A DNA stretch of 64,000 nt from Albugo candida (lineage: Eukaryota > Oomycota > Peronosporomycetes > Albuginales): NCBI GenBank assembly GCA_040437565.1, contig JBDOQK010000005.1, positions 186,001 to 250,000 on the forward strand. Direction: 5' to 3'. Shown in pieces: positions 50,001 to 64,000 of this stretch (position 1 is its first letter; each line of letters starts with the position of its first letter). The notes beneath the pieces were generated by a model. That model saw only the letters and a list, made by a program, of their open reading frames with translations, was not told where the DNA came from and ran no database searches. A program made the position numbers and the translations under genes.

Positions 50001-53000
50001 CATTGATTGCAAGCCGGAAGCATATAATAAGTGAGCACCTGTATGTGACTGTAGCACGTGATACGATGCGTCTCGGCCCGACACGTTCGTAAATTCTATC
50101 TTATCATGACGTGAACTGAGCTGTTCGCCTTGCTCTCCAGTTGACGTGGAGCACTCACACGTGCGTTTTTTGGGTAATCTTGTACTAAATCTTTGGGATT
50201 GTGGCGGGTATGGACAGTGAGATCGAATACATGCAGCGTTAACTTCTTGTCGTTATTATACTGCTCCCCTCACATTCAGGCAAGACGCGTTCTACGAAAA
50301 TTATTTTGAAAGTCAGAGGGACCATATATTTCGAAGCGTGGAGCTCCTGATATATGTTTTCGATATTGAAAGTCGTGAGATTGATGTACGGTGCTCTACT
50401 TTGAGCTGTTCCATGGTAATCAACCATGCGTCTTTTGTCTTGATAGAAAGATATGGCACATTTTGAGGGCTGCCTGGAAGCGATTGACCAGAACTCGAGC
50501 AATGCAAAGGTTTTTGTTTTGATTCACAAAATGGATCTTGTACCAGAAGATAAACGTCATCGGGTGATTCTACTCTCCTTTTTCGCTCGTTCCTTTTCTG
50601 CCTTTCTGACTTGTTTATCTGTTCGTTCAGGTGTTGGAACAGAAGAAAGAAATGATATTTGCTCGGACAGGTTCCCTGCCCACCGTTTGTTTTGGAACCT
50701 CAATTTGGGATGAAACACTTTATCGCGCTTGGTCCTCAATCGTGTATTCGTTGATCCCCAATATTCAGGACCTTGAGAAACATTTGAATGGTTTCTGTAC
50801 GATTTGTGATGCTGATGAAGTTGTCTTGTTCGAACGAGCCACATTTTTGGTCATTTCTCATGCCGCGCATGCGAATCATCGGGACATCCATAGATTCGAA
50901 AAAATCAGTAATATTATCAAGCAGTTCAAACTCAGCTGTAGCAAGACTCAAGCTCAGTTTCAGGGAATGGAAGTCCGCAATTCCAACTTCACCGCTTATA
51001 TTGACTTTTTTACAACAAATACTTACATCATGATAATTGTGTCAGATCAACAAATTCGTATGCATCGGAGTTCATCAATTATTTCCCAGCTATCTCATAG
51101 ATTGTGCTATATGTCTGATAGAGCCCGCTGGAATTCATCTCAATATTAAGTCAGCTCGTCCGCTATTCGAGCGATACGTGCAGCAAGCAAATTGAACCAG
51201 CAGAGAAAGAAAGAATAAGTCGAAAAAAATGCCACAACCGAGGACGATTGAACAATTTTGAGCTCATTGCCACAACACAGAGATGCTCCGATATTCTTTG
51301 CGGTCTCTCTATTTCTTGTCTTAAAATTGTGCGTTCGGAAGGGAGTAGACAATTCGACACGTTCACACGCTGCTTACTGATCTTCTACCTTGTGGCGAGC
51401 CATATTCCTTTCAGCTTGTAATGTACGGCATAAGCTTTCCAAAGTTTTTATCTTCTCGTGCAGTTTACTGGTTGTATCTGTTGTCTCCATTTGTTCTTGT
51501 AACGAGGCGATAGCACCTTGATCGTATTTCGCACATTTATTTCTCAGTGTTGAGTTCTCTTTTTCGAGTTTCCTGATGTGTTTGCTCATCTAACGAAACA
51601 AAACATTAAAAGATCGTTTTACAGCCTCCACAAAAAAAAATGTATGCAGGCAAAAGCCATGAACCTTATCCATCTCTTCTCGGAATGTCACAAACATTTG
51701 ATTACTTTTCGTAAGCGTATCCTGTACGGCATCAAATTTTTCACTATAGGAGCTGAGTTGTTGCTACATTAACAGTCCAATAATACTGTGAGATCGCTTC
51801 ACTTTACGCAGCAAATCTGGTAAATCTGTACCTGCAGTTGCACCTCACGATCTGAAAATTCCTTCGCTTTCATCAACGTGAGCTTTGTTTTCTGCGATTC
51901 TTGAGAGGTCAACTCGATCTGACGATGTAACTTTGCTTCTGCTAATTGAATAGTGAGCTCCTTAGCTTCCAGTTGATGCTGAAAATGCTCTTCACGGGCA
52001 GTATATTGGTCCAAAAAAGATTTGAGTTTTTGCTGCAATCTGTGCACAAAGCGAACATCTCGGAACATTGACAAAGTCTCGACAAAGCTTGCACATACGT
52101 CTCATTCTCTTGCAGCGATGTGACGTAATCTTTCCCTTGTTGGTCCATCTTTGCTCCAACTTCTTCGATTGTTTTTTGGAATTGACTCGACAGATCCTTC
52201 CTGAAATGTGCGAGGTCATAATCAAATGGTCATGATCGTGTGAGTGTGTGACAAATGCCTTTTTTGATCTTCTTCGTCTGCTATGCGTCTGCTTTCGCAC
52301 TAAGGTAACAAATTCCGTGGTCATTGCAATTATGATCATTCATCTCGTACGAACCAGAATCAGTTTATTTTGTTTCTGTAATTCTCGACATAAATGCTCC
52401 AACTTTGATTTCGTCATGTTTACTTTCGCAAGCTCATTTTTTACTATCACATGTAATTTCTCTTAGCTATCAGACTGGTATCGAGAAGATAATGCCAAAA
52501 CTATCTAAACCAGAATTCTCTCGTTGCTTGGTCAAGATATACCGCGAATGAATTTGCCCGATCTTGCGCTGGAAAGCCGTGATATAATCAGTCTATCGAA
52601 GTATCATAAATGCATCTCAAATGATAGTCTGACACGTGCTAAGAAATATCACAAACCGTTTTGGCTGTCAGATTTTGTAATTCATCGAAATGAGTCGCAT
52701 TACAGCGAGCTTCAGCTTCAGCATTTGTATCTATATCTGTATTTTGTAATTGACGTAAAATGTTACTGAATGCATCGAGGGTATTTTGCGCTAGTAGTTC
52801 ATCTTGGTAAATGCCTATTACATAAACATCGCTTGAGCGTATTGAAATGTACAATGATTGCAGATCGCCATACCTGACAAGTCAATCGGTATATCCAAAC
52901 TTTCCTGATCGCCAACTTCGATTTGCGCAATTTTACTTGTAAGCAATTCTCGAAGATCTTCCGGTTGATGTGAGTGAGACTTTCTAGATGTACGACTTGA

Positions 53001-56000
53001 CGCGCAAAGCATATCTTCGACTGAAGACTGATGCCGTTTACTTTTATGCTTATGCTTCAATGTCTTTTTGCTACTTGCTTCATTTTGCTGCTTTAATCCA
53101 AGATTAACTTTGGATGAGTTTGGGTCGTTTGTGACGTCCATGGATTAATGGAACTTAAGTTCGGCATCTATCATGGACATTGGTGCGTATTTAAGAGAAT
53201 AGACAAATCCTGGAATCACCAAGCGTCATAAGTGCATGCATTCGTTATGCTTGCAAGTGGCACAATTGGTGCTACTGCTTGTCGACACCACTATTCAGAA
53301 TTGCGTCAATTCATCTGTATATGATATTGTAATAAAAGACTTGAATCCTCTTGGCATTCGCTTCGATAGTGATTTTAGAATCATGCATTTTGTTCCTGAC
53401 TCGGAAGGGCGACCTCGCACAATAGAAGCTACCCGTATCGCTTCGATTGGAGATCATTTAATCAGTGTACAAGGAATGCTTTTAAAGGAATTGTCTTTCC
53501 AGGAGGGTTTGAACATGATTAGGAGCAACTCGCTGCCTAAAATGTTGCGATTTGAAGCATCTGAAGCACGCTGCCAATTTGATCAACATGATTCTGACGT
53601 TAGCAAGATCGATTATATTGTACGTGTCTGACTTTGGTGTATTCTGTATTGATAATCTTTTGTTGGCACGCAGGAGACTTTCTTTGAAGGCACGAGCAAA
53701 TCAACGTTGAAGCAGTATGTCGCGGTTCTATCCAAAGATGGTGGACCGCCTACCTGTGATGCTGCAGAAGTCGCTGTTGCACTACCGAATGACTCATGCA
53801 GTACCCTTCATGGAGAATTCTCTGGAAAACATATTTTGATCCCGGTACCACGTGCACTTACTGTTATCCAATAAGTCATCGTGATATATCCCAATGCTGT
53901 AAGACTCTCTCAGGATGCACCCCCTACCAAAAAGCAATTTTTGCTCAATATGCGGGAGCCAAAAGTGTCATATTCGTTCAACATGATGGGATGAAGCCCG
54001 TGCAAATTGTGGTTCCAGCGTATTCCACACAAGCTCCTACTGCAGGATTAGTGCTCAAAATACCACTCGTCATGATTGCGGGGGAATCAGGTTCTGAAAT
54101 TGTCAACCTTCTTGGGCAATTGAACCCTTCAGCCGATAGTTTACGGCTTCGGCTAGTATTGTCAAGTAAATGTCTTGCTCCAGAATACTCACATCTTTAC
54201 GCGAACAATTTCGCCGCACGATCAATCGAAGAAGAGACTCGAGAAGCTCTTGCAGGCTACATCACATTTCATATTGCCAAGACGCAGGGATCGTTCGAGG
54301 TAGGCTTGTCCATCAGATGGTCGCTGGCAGTTGAAACTCAAAACCTCTAGTTTGTTCGACTGGACGCCGGAAATAATGAGCTTTCGGTGCTTCCGCTCGG
54401 TACCATTGCCGCCTATTTCCCATCTCCGCAAGATCAGCAGGATATTTGCCAGTGTGCGCAGGAGCCACCACACTGCCTTTTAAAGCTTCAGAAGGACAAA
54501 GCTTACCTCCAACAGCACATGGTCGTACTCGTGCCTTCCCAAAACACGTGTACAGTGGTTGAGCTGCTTTTTTTGTTATCATCTCTAAAGGTTAAAGGCA
54601 TCATATACGGGGAAGACAACAATGATTTGCTTGACCCTCCTGCGATACTCCATGCCCTGTGCAGCCAACGCGGTCAAAGTAGTGAGCAATACTCAATATC
54701 GCATTCACGAGTGGAATCGCAGTCCGCGGTTGATCTCTCTTCTGTGTTGCTTATCAGTGGACGATCCGTTCGAACTATCAGGTCGGTTGAGTTGACGTCA
54801 GCACTTGAAGTCTGAAAGTACAATTGCAGGAGTATGGGAAAGGATTTGTCAAGCTTGGGGCCCATTTTCCTAGACCTCTATCCTGAAAGTAGGTTAAATG
54901 GATTTTATCGGCTTCATCGAGTTGTACTGAAGCTCGATTTCTTCAGATGCACTTCATCATCTGTGGAATGACTTGGCTCTATTGCTAGAGCCTGCTAATT
55001 GGCCTCTTTGCGGTACAACACGTAAGAAGCTATTTCGACGCATTTTGAAAGACTATACTTTTTTGGATGCAAACAAACAACACAACGGAATCTCACCAGA
55101 CCAGGGAAACAACGAGCGACGTGAGATCTTGCTCGCATTGTACGAGAAAGCGGAGAATTTTCATAACCAGAAAGCGGCATTCACGCAGCAAGTGTTTGAA
55201 GGTTTGGCAGTAACAAAAACAGCGCGCCGCTCAAGCTGTCAAGTATATTAATGTGCTCTATTGTTGCTCTAGTTGACTGCCCATGAAGTCGATGCTCAGC
55301 TAATTCTTACCGCAACGTGATTTCATACCCAGCAAGCAGCATGGGCCCAGCACGCACCAATGTGTCGTAAAGTGGATTCAGCTGTGAACTCTCGGACTTG
55401 CTCATTTTTTCAGTGTAGGCTTCAAGGCAGATAAGAATTTCTTTCCACACTTTTTTCTCCCTTCGAAGAAGATCTTCTCTTTCTTCAGTCTCCCAATTCC
55501 TAATGATAACTTGCTCGGAAGCTTGATCCTGCTCACCATCTGGGGACTGTATCCACTGAATGTACCTTGTTGCGGTCCAGCCTCGGCGTTGATGTGGGAG
55601 TAACAATTCATTCGGAGCCTGGGTGATCAAGTGATGCCAGACATTGCATGGACGAATCTTGTCGATTGTGCTATCCCGTAAAATGCTCTTCGTATTCAAA
55701 AATATCATATGTCTAAATGCTCGCACTTCCTCGTATGCGGCGCCGACATTTCGAACGTCAAATATGCTGGTTAAACCCATCTCAAAGTGAGTCATATCAT
55801 TCGCGAGGCGTAGTTTTCCATCTTCTTCCAATGGTCGTATAATCGAGGCATGACTGATGAATGTTGAAATCAGTTTAGCGACGAACTGGTGTATGATAGT
55901 GATCACCAATTTGGCCTTTGGAAGATGGCGAATATGCTCATGATTCACTGCAGTAAGAGCAGCGTTCAATTCGTCCATGTATTTGGAAGAGCGGCCATTG

Positions 56001-59000
56001 TTCTGGGTGATTGAGTCAACTGTATTGATGCTGGTGCTAGTAGAATTTGCAAATTCGACATGCATCTTTTCCATAATAGAGCCTAAGGATGACAAAATGG
56101 CATGCAAGTAGACAACAAGAATATTGGAGGCAAAAGCGTCCAGCTGATTCTTGATCGAATTAAGTACACCTTGTCCATGATCCTTTTGTGAGGCTTTAGT
56201 GTCCAGAATAGCGTTTTGTGCAGATTGCTCATGCATCTTACTCAGCCTTTCAATCGAAGTGCTCAACTGAAGCAAAGATGAAAGGAGACTCGCGTTATGG
56301 CTTTGTGCTGTAGTTCGTACGAGTTCTGGGCCCATGACCATAATCTCGCTGCTCGTAAACATGATCTGTTTCACATTTTCGCAGAACAATGTCGATATCT
56401 TTGAAATTTGTGACGCCATATCGGTAAATAATGTTGGATCGGAAGAAGTGACCGCTTCCATCTCGGAATGAATTGCTCGTGTTAATTGGTGCATATCGCT
56501 TCGAGTTGGTGGAGAAGCATGAAATTCCGAGTCCTTCGGAAACATCATCTTGATGGGGTGGCACATTCTTTTGAATGAACGATCCAAGAAAGGTTCAGAA
56601 AGAGACATCAACGTTTCCATGAATTGCTCACATTGACCACGAGTTAATGCCCCGGTCTTGTAACTTGCAGCGACACCAGCACTCTTTCTGCCCGTGCACT
56701 TGGCCCTTTCTGCTACATTTACCGTCAATGATGATAATTCGCGCAAGAGGATGCTGGCTTTACAATGGATCTGAGGATACTCTGCAACAAATGCCTCCCA
56801 GGCATGCTTATTTTGCGCACTCGTCTGAGTGAATAGCTCCCTTAGAATTGCGCACGATACCTCCCAGAATGTTGCGAAGAGCGTTGGCTCATCGTTCTGT
56901 ATCACAAAGTCAATGTATAGTTTGTTGGATTTGGAATCTTTCATTCTAATCAACACGCGCTCAAGATTCCATACTTGTAATGCTGATGCTTTCACACTAT
57001 CGAAAATTTGCTGTATCGCTTTCCAAACCTCACAAGATTCTGCAGACTTTTGTTCAGCAGATTCGTTTACTTTGTTGTGTGAATTTTCTTGAGACAGTGC
57101 TTCCGCTGCCTGGCTCTCTAGGATCTGTATCCTATCATTTACCGTAGCTTGAGCACTTTGATTCAATAGTCCCAAGTAGAACAATAATTGCAATGCATCT
57201 TCCATAAGAGCATGCCGCGCATCCACCATACTGTTTCTCAATGAAGACTCAGCAAGGCTTTGCAACTTTTTCTTCACAGATTGAAGTCGAATAATTTTAT
57301 CTTCCACGATACTTAATGTATCGAGGGTATTGCTACTTGCTTTAATTATATCGCTTGCTTCCCTCATGGATGCTGCAGTCGAAAAGTACTGAGTGAGATC
57401 GAGATCTTCCAGAAGTAATTCCCCTCCTTTCTCTTTCAATTCCAGATCCTCACATGACTTGAAGATGTAGCTGGTCAATTCTTCGTAATGCAGAATGGAA
57501 CGAATAAATTCGCTACACTTATCGATATTCGAGCATTTGTGAATATTCTCTTCCATAGATTTTTCATTAATTTGAACTTCATCCTGCATCTGCTTCAAAG
57601 ACTCTTGCATATTTGAAGTGTGACTCAATACCAATTCGACTTCAGCTTCCATCTCTGCAATCGAGCTCATGTNNNNNNNNNNNNNNNNNNNNNNNNNNNN
57701 NNNNNNNNNNNNNNNNNNNNNNNNNNNNNNNNNNNNNNNNNNNNNNNNNNNNNNNNNNNNNNNNNNNNNNNNGCCTAAGGATGACAAAATGGCATGCAAG
57801 TAGACAACAAGAATATTGGAGGCAAAAGCGTCCAGCTGATTCTTGATCGAATTAAGTACACCTTGTCCATGATCCTTTTGTGAGGCTTTAGTGTCCAGAA
57901 TAGCGTTTTGTGCAGATTGCTCATGCATCTTACTCAGCCTTTCAATCGAAGTGCTCAACTGAAGCAAAGATGAAAGGAGACTCGCGTTATGGCTTTGTGC
58001 TGTAGTTCGTACGAGTTCTGGGCCCATGACCATAATCTCGCTGCTCGTAAACATGATCTGTTTCACATTTTCGCAGAACAATGTCGATATCTTTGAAATT
58101 TGTGACGCCATATCGGTAAATAATGTTGGATCGGAAGAAGTGACCGCTTCCATCTCGGAATGAATTGCTCGTGTTAATTGGTGCATATCGCTTCGAGTTG
58201 GTGGAGAAGCATGAAATTCCGAGTCCTTCGGAAACATCATCTTGATGGGGTGGCACATTCTTTTGAATGAACGATCCAAGAAAGGTTCAGAAAGAGACAT
58301 CAACGTTTCCATGAATTGCTCACATTGACCACGAGTTAATGCCCCGGTCTTGTAACTTGCAGCGACACCAGCACTCTTTCTGCCCGTGCACTTGGCCCTT
58401 TCTGCTACATTTACCGTCAATGATGATAATTCGCGCAAGAGGATGCTGGCTTTACAATGGATCTGAGGATACTCTGCAACAAATGCCTCCCAGGCATGCT
58501 TATTTTGCGCACTCGTCTGAGTGAATAGCTCCCTTAGAATTGCGCACGATACCTCCCAGAATGTTGCGAAGAGCGTTGGCTCATCGTTCTGTATCACAAA
58601 GTCAATGTATAGTTTGTTGGATTTGGAATCTTTCATTCTAATCAACACGCGCTCAAGATTCCATACTTGTAATGCTGATGCTTTCACACTATCGAAAATT
58701 TGCTGTATCGCTTTCCAAACCTCACAAGATTCTGCAGACTTTTGTTCAGCAGATTCGTTTACTTTGTTGTGTGAATTTTCTTGAGACAGTGCTTCCGCTG
58801 CCTGGCTCTCTAGGATCTGTATCCTATCATTTACCGTAGCTTGAGCACTTTGATTCAATAGTCCCAAGTAGAACAATAATTGCAATGCATCTTCCATAAG
58901 AGCATGCCGCGCATCCACCATACTGTTTCTCAATGAAGACTCAGCAAGGCTTTGCAACTTTTTCTTCACAGATTGAAGTCGAATAATTTTATCTTCCACG

Positions 59001-62000
59001 ATACTTAATGTATCGAGGGTATTGCTACTTGCTTTAATTATATCGCTTGCTTCCCTCATGGATGCTGCAGTCGAAAAGTACTGAGTGAGATCGAGATCTT
59101 CCAGAAGTAATTCCCCTCCTTTCTCTTTCAATTCCAGATCCTCACATGACTTGAAGATGTAGCTGGTCAATTCTTCGTAATGCAGAATGGAACGAATAAA
59201 TTCGCTACACTTATCGATATTCGAGCATTTGTGAATATTCTCTTCCATAGATTTTTCATTAATTTGAACTTCATCCTGCATCTGCTTCAAAGACTCTTGC
59301 ATATTTGAAGTGTGACTCAATACCAATTCGACTTCAGCTTCCATCTCTGCAATCGAGCTCATGTGCGTGAGTAACTCTGCGTAATGACTACTGACATAGT
59401 CTGCGATGAAAGTTTCCACATCGATTATTTGAGAATCCAGATGATGAGAGAATTCAGCTGAAGATACGATGCCATGGGCTGGGACAAAATGCTCTTTTCC
59501 TTTATCGGATGCGAGAATGTCTCCAACCAATTCATGTACATCACAATCTGAGCAAAACGCGCTTAATTGGGCTACAGACACAAGTAGTGATAAGTTTCAG
59601 CACACTGATTGCGTGAAAGGTAGGAGGCAGTAGTCATTACGATCAAGTCTCAAGGCATCCCAAAGCGCTTCCATGAAATTTTCTCCTTTTAACAACGTGG
59701 TACCACAATGTTGGTACAAATTTGATCTACAATGTCTGATCCATCTCATGCTATTCGATGCTTTATCCCGGATGACGTTTATGTCTGGCTTCCTGTGGAA
59801 ATCCAAGCCAAAGTCATGAATTATTTCCGTGAGAAGGAAAACCTTCCTCATGAAACTATATTGGAAGTGATTGCAACTCTTCCGAACGCTGTGATCGAGA
59901 AGCGGTATTTGGCTGCAGCAGCTATCGACACAAATCATATCTACTATCAGAATGAGAGTAGAAATGTCGACGATATGATAAGACTAGAACATTTACATGA
60001 AGCTGCAGTCTTATATAATCTACAGTATCGTTTTTTTCAGCAGCAGCCTTACACCTACATAAGCAAAATCTGTATCGCAGTAAATCCCTATCGCCAGCTG
60101 CCTGCATTGTACGATGTGAAAAATCAAGAACTGTACTCGACTCTTGATTCTCTGCTAAGCCTTCCACCCCATATATATGGAATCTCCAGCGCAGCATATA
60201 GTCATATGTTGAGTTTTTCCAAACAGCAGTCGATTCTAGTGAGTGGAGAATCCGGCGCAGGTAAAACAGAAAGCAACAAGATTATAATGACCCATCTGGC
60301 CTCTTTAGCTGGTGGCTTGGATGACCACACAGTCAAAAAGATTATACAAATTAACCCATTGCTGGAATCGTTCGGGAACGCAAGTACGATGTTGAATGAC
60401 AATAGCAGTCGAGTTGGTAGATTCACACAGCTTCAATTTGATACGAATGGAGCATTGATTGGGTCTGATTGTCGAACATATTTGCTGGAAAAAAGTCGTG
60501 TCATCCATCAACACAAGAATGAACGCAATTTCCATATTTTTTATCAACTGATGACATCCGAATATATCCGCAAGTTTGGATTAGATGACTCAGCGATCCT
60601 CGAGTTCAACTACTTGAATGGAAAGAAAGCAACGGAAAGGGATAATAACTGTTTTGCTAGTACAGTAAAAGCCCTGCATTTGATTGGAATCGACACGATT
60701 AAGCAGGAGCAAGTTTTCGAGTTAATAGTGGGCATATTGCTTTTGGGACAACTAGACATCTCATACTATAGCATCGATACCGAAGAAAGGTCCAAAATTG
60801 TTTCTGGCTCGAACTCGAGTAAAAATGACTGGGATTGTCTCACTTCATGCGCGAATTTATTAGGTCTCTCCAAGCTAGCGATAGAAAAGGCACTTTGCAC
60901 GCGCACAATGAGTGTCGCTAATGAGACTGTGACCGTCCAGTTACGCAAAGACCAAGCTAGTGATTGCCGGGATGCATTGGCTAAAGCCATATACGCCAAT
61001 GTTTTCACGTGGTTGATAGGAACCATAAATTCACTACTACGGCGGAAAGAGAACAATCCTTGCAACATAATTGGGATTCTTGACATTTTCGGATTCGAAC
61101 ATTTGGATTACAACTCTTTCGAGCAATTCTGCATCAATTATGCGAATGAAAAGCTGCAGCAAAAATTCTCTCAGGATGTATTCAAAACGGTTCAACTAGA
61201 ATATATCAACGAAGGCGTTATATGGGAACACGTCGAATTTGTCGACAATCAGGAAGTGATTGCGCTGATTGAAGAGCGTCTTGGCATCATATCGTTGCTA
61301 AATGACGAAATCATGCGCCCTAAAGGAAATGAAGAATCTTTCGTACTGAAGTTAAAGTCGATTTATAAAGACGAACAACATCTGATTGAGTTTCCAAAAT
61401 GCTCTCAAACTCACTTCACAATCAAACATTACGCCGATGACGTTACGTATCAATCAGTCGGATTTTTGGAAAAACATCGAGACGCTTTACTTCCAGACTT
61501 GTCCAACTTGATGCGTTCGTCCTCAAAGGAGCTACTGCGCAACATATTCAACACAGATGTGCTGATGGATGAGGGAAATCATCGATACAGCAAGGCAGTT
61601 GATGCACCATCAGTACTAGCGAGCGGGGCCAGGGAACTGCAAGAAGGTTACAGTATGAGATCAGTCGGAACAATCAAGACTTTAAGCACAAGAAACGCGG
61701 GAACGCAATTCAAGAACAATCTGAATGAATTGATGGCGACTTTACGAAATACAAATGTACATTATGTCCGTTGCATCAAACCAAATCGTTGTAATAAAAG
61801 TGATGAATTTGATCATCTGATGGTCACTGCGCAATTGAGATGTGCAGGAGTAGTAGAGGCAATTCGCATTGCTCGAGCAGTGTACCAAAACTGGCTCCGA
61901 CTAGAAGAATTTCAGGAAAGGTTCTGGATATTATCCAGCAATATCAAAAACCCAGTCAATACATCTCCCATCAGTGAGCTCACAATATCGAGAAATGACG

Positions 62001-64000
62001 TTGATGGTGAGACTGGCAAGTTGAAATATACTTGCAAGAAAGTCATGCAATTCTTGCATTTGACTTCGCCGGAAGACTATCAAATAGGGTTCACGCGCAT
62101 ATACCTAAGTAGTGGTGTCTTGGAACTTTTGGAAAGAAAAAAAAGTGAACGCTTTGATTTTTTTGCGTGGCGAATACAGCACACGATGCGAGGCTTCTCA
62201 TGTCGTCTCAAGTATATTCGACAGCGGCAAGCCATCCTCAAAATTCAGGTTTGGTTCTTATCAAATTATTGAGATTGTGCCTGTCGATATTCTTTTTGTA
62301 GTCTATAGCACGTTGTGTGATTATGAGGGCTCGCTACCAAGCCTTTATGTGCGCTGTGATAACCGTACAAGCGCATTGGCGAGGAATGAGAGAACGTCGT
62401 TCACTTTATATCGACAGGAAATTACAACGCGTAATTCGGATCCAAGCAAAATATCGTGGTTACGTCCAAAGGTATAGGCCAAAGGCTTTCGATCCACACT
62501 GGGCCTATCAATTAATCCGACGTTCAATTTTAGGCAGAAGTTCAAGCGTTACCGCACTGCAGCAATACATATTCAATCGTTTGTTCGAATGAAGGTTGAG
62601 AGGTCTAGACATCAGAACGCTCTCGCTGAAAAGAAACTACAGCAGAATCTGGCTGCGCAATTACACCGTGTGCAGCTCAAGCTTCAGCAAGAATGCATTC
62701 GAAACGGAACGGAATACTTGAAGTCTGTTGAGAAAAGCTCAAAATCAATCTTTCCCAGTAATGCTGCACGACACAAAAATGTTGCAACTTCACCGCAGCC
62801 TTCTCAAGACCAGATCCAAAACAAATGGATGGAAGATATCGACTCAGTAATCAATCATCTTCGAGATGAAGTGGAACGATTACGGACGGATAACGAGCTA
62901 GTAAAGGGGATGAACCATAATTTCAGAAGTGAAATCGAGAAACTACGGAACGAAAAAGAAATTGCCACTGCTAGCTTCCTTCTGAAAATTGCTCAATGTG
63001 AAGCACAAGTAAGTACGAAACTATTATTCCTGGTCTTGATCTTGATCCACTTCCTATTTCGCTGTTTAGATTGGAAAAAAAAATCACGAGTTAGCCACAA
63101 TCAAACGAGAGAATTCCATCCTCCGTAATCGTGAGCACGCCCGCTCAACCACCCTAGAGAAACAGGTGGCAGCTAAAGGTGAAAGAGGCTCGTTGCTACC
63201 GACTCTCGGATTGAAAAACTTCCATGTAGTCAAGAATCAATCTAAACACATGAAAGATGAAGGTATTAGGCGCAAAGCAGTGTCAAGAGCCGACCCTGAA
63301 TCTCTACAAGTATCTTTGACGGAGAAGCGTGCAGCGACTGATGATTTTCTCCGAGAATCAGCGAAAAAATTGTCGGGGCCTTCAGAAACAACATTTCTTG
63401 CTGGAACTAGCGATATTCTATCTGGGTCAACAGGAAGCAGTTTGAAGCATTTTGGTGATCGCCGAGTGGATCTTTCTTCCCTTCAAAGCAGGTTGAGTGC
63501 CATTAAAGGGAGATATTCTGGGATGGTTGAGAAGGAGGTGATACCGACTACAAGTGAGGCTATACAGACGCAGAATGATACTTTACGCCCAAACTATGAT
63601 GCACTGCTCTCAAGTTCTATGCAACCCAAACTACCTGCTGGATGGGAAGCAAGACTTTCTCGTTCCAAAAACGAGATCTACTATTGCAACCCTGAATTGC
63701 ACTTGACGCAATGGGATCGGCCAGCAGCAAATGTGACTGAAAAAAGCTACAATGTATGATGCTCAACATGGAATTGATTTGAAATCAAGCCTATCCATCA
63801 GCAAATAGCTGCAACGAGAAGTTCGCGCACGCCATAACGCCACAAGCGCAAAACTTTGCTTTGATATGGTACCCTCAGAATGCCAACATGCTCGTCAAAT
63901 CGGCATTAAGGCATCATCGGTAAATTATTAAAGCACATATTTGTTGAATGGCAAATTCAGTGTATCATGATGGCAAATTTGTAAGCACAGCTTGAATATG

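Overview
This window looks like nuclear DNA of an oomycete (stramenopile), most likely a white-rust Albugo. That is inferred from gene content and architecture, since no marker sequence was compared. Genes are tightly packed, often head to head with under 100 bp between start codons. About 50 GT-AG introns could be placed, nearly all 42-75 bp long with a mode near 54-62 bp. The products are eukaryotic housekeeping proteins, including an axonemal dynein assembly factor (DNAAF3) expected only in lineages with motile flagella (zoospores).

The window is a scaffold with twelve 100-N gaps. Nine gaps are flanked by direct copies of the same sequence (11, 1504, 600, 353, 201, 228, about 485, 66 and 1592 bp), each ending exactly at the gap. 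These are best read as unmerged overlapping contig ends. They create false duplicates of parts of RFWD3, riboflavin synthase, a patatin-like protein, a PPR protein, RagA and COG5. Six of the nine pairs are identical. The 353, 201 and 485 bp pairs differ by 9, 1 and about 20 changes, which looks like two haplotypes.

Layout. 1-3.5 kb: gene-poor. 3.5-7.4 kb: CARM1/PRMT4-type arginine methyltransferase and an importin-alpha with a Cys-rich C-terminal extension (both minus). 8-14.5 kb: RFWD3-type RING/WD40 E3 ligase (minus), a low-complexity protein with paired TQT motifs (plus), a small basic protein (minus). 14.6-20.2 kb: TAF5 of TFIID (plus), riboflavin synthase with a hydrophobic tail and a patatin-like protein (both minus). 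20.5-25 kb: membrane protein with an HNH-like zinc module, an unrecognised membrane protein, a small secreted protein. 25.5-27.7 kb: decayed plant-type membrane metallophosphoesterase. 27.7-31.4 kb: gene-poor. 31.4-36.1 kb: coiled-coil/RWD-like kinetochore candidate, two-domain fluoride exporter (FEX), BLOC1S1, mitochondrial-type rhomboid protease. 36.1-38.8 kb: gene-poor. 38.8-43 kb: PPR protein. 43.9-45 kb: LicD/fukutin-like protein. 46.9-53.1 kb: DNAAF3, FAM210-like protein, RagA/Gtr1 GTPase, taxilin. 53.2-63.8 kb: secreted PDZ/PA-domain protein, COG5, myosin ending in a WW domain.

There is no operon-like logic. Several neighbours act in membrane traffic (BLOC1S1, taxilin, COG5, myosin, RagA), but this is probably chance adjacency. 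Exon boundaries were worked out by hand from reading frame, GT/AG sites and remembered family conservation; none has been checked against transcripts.
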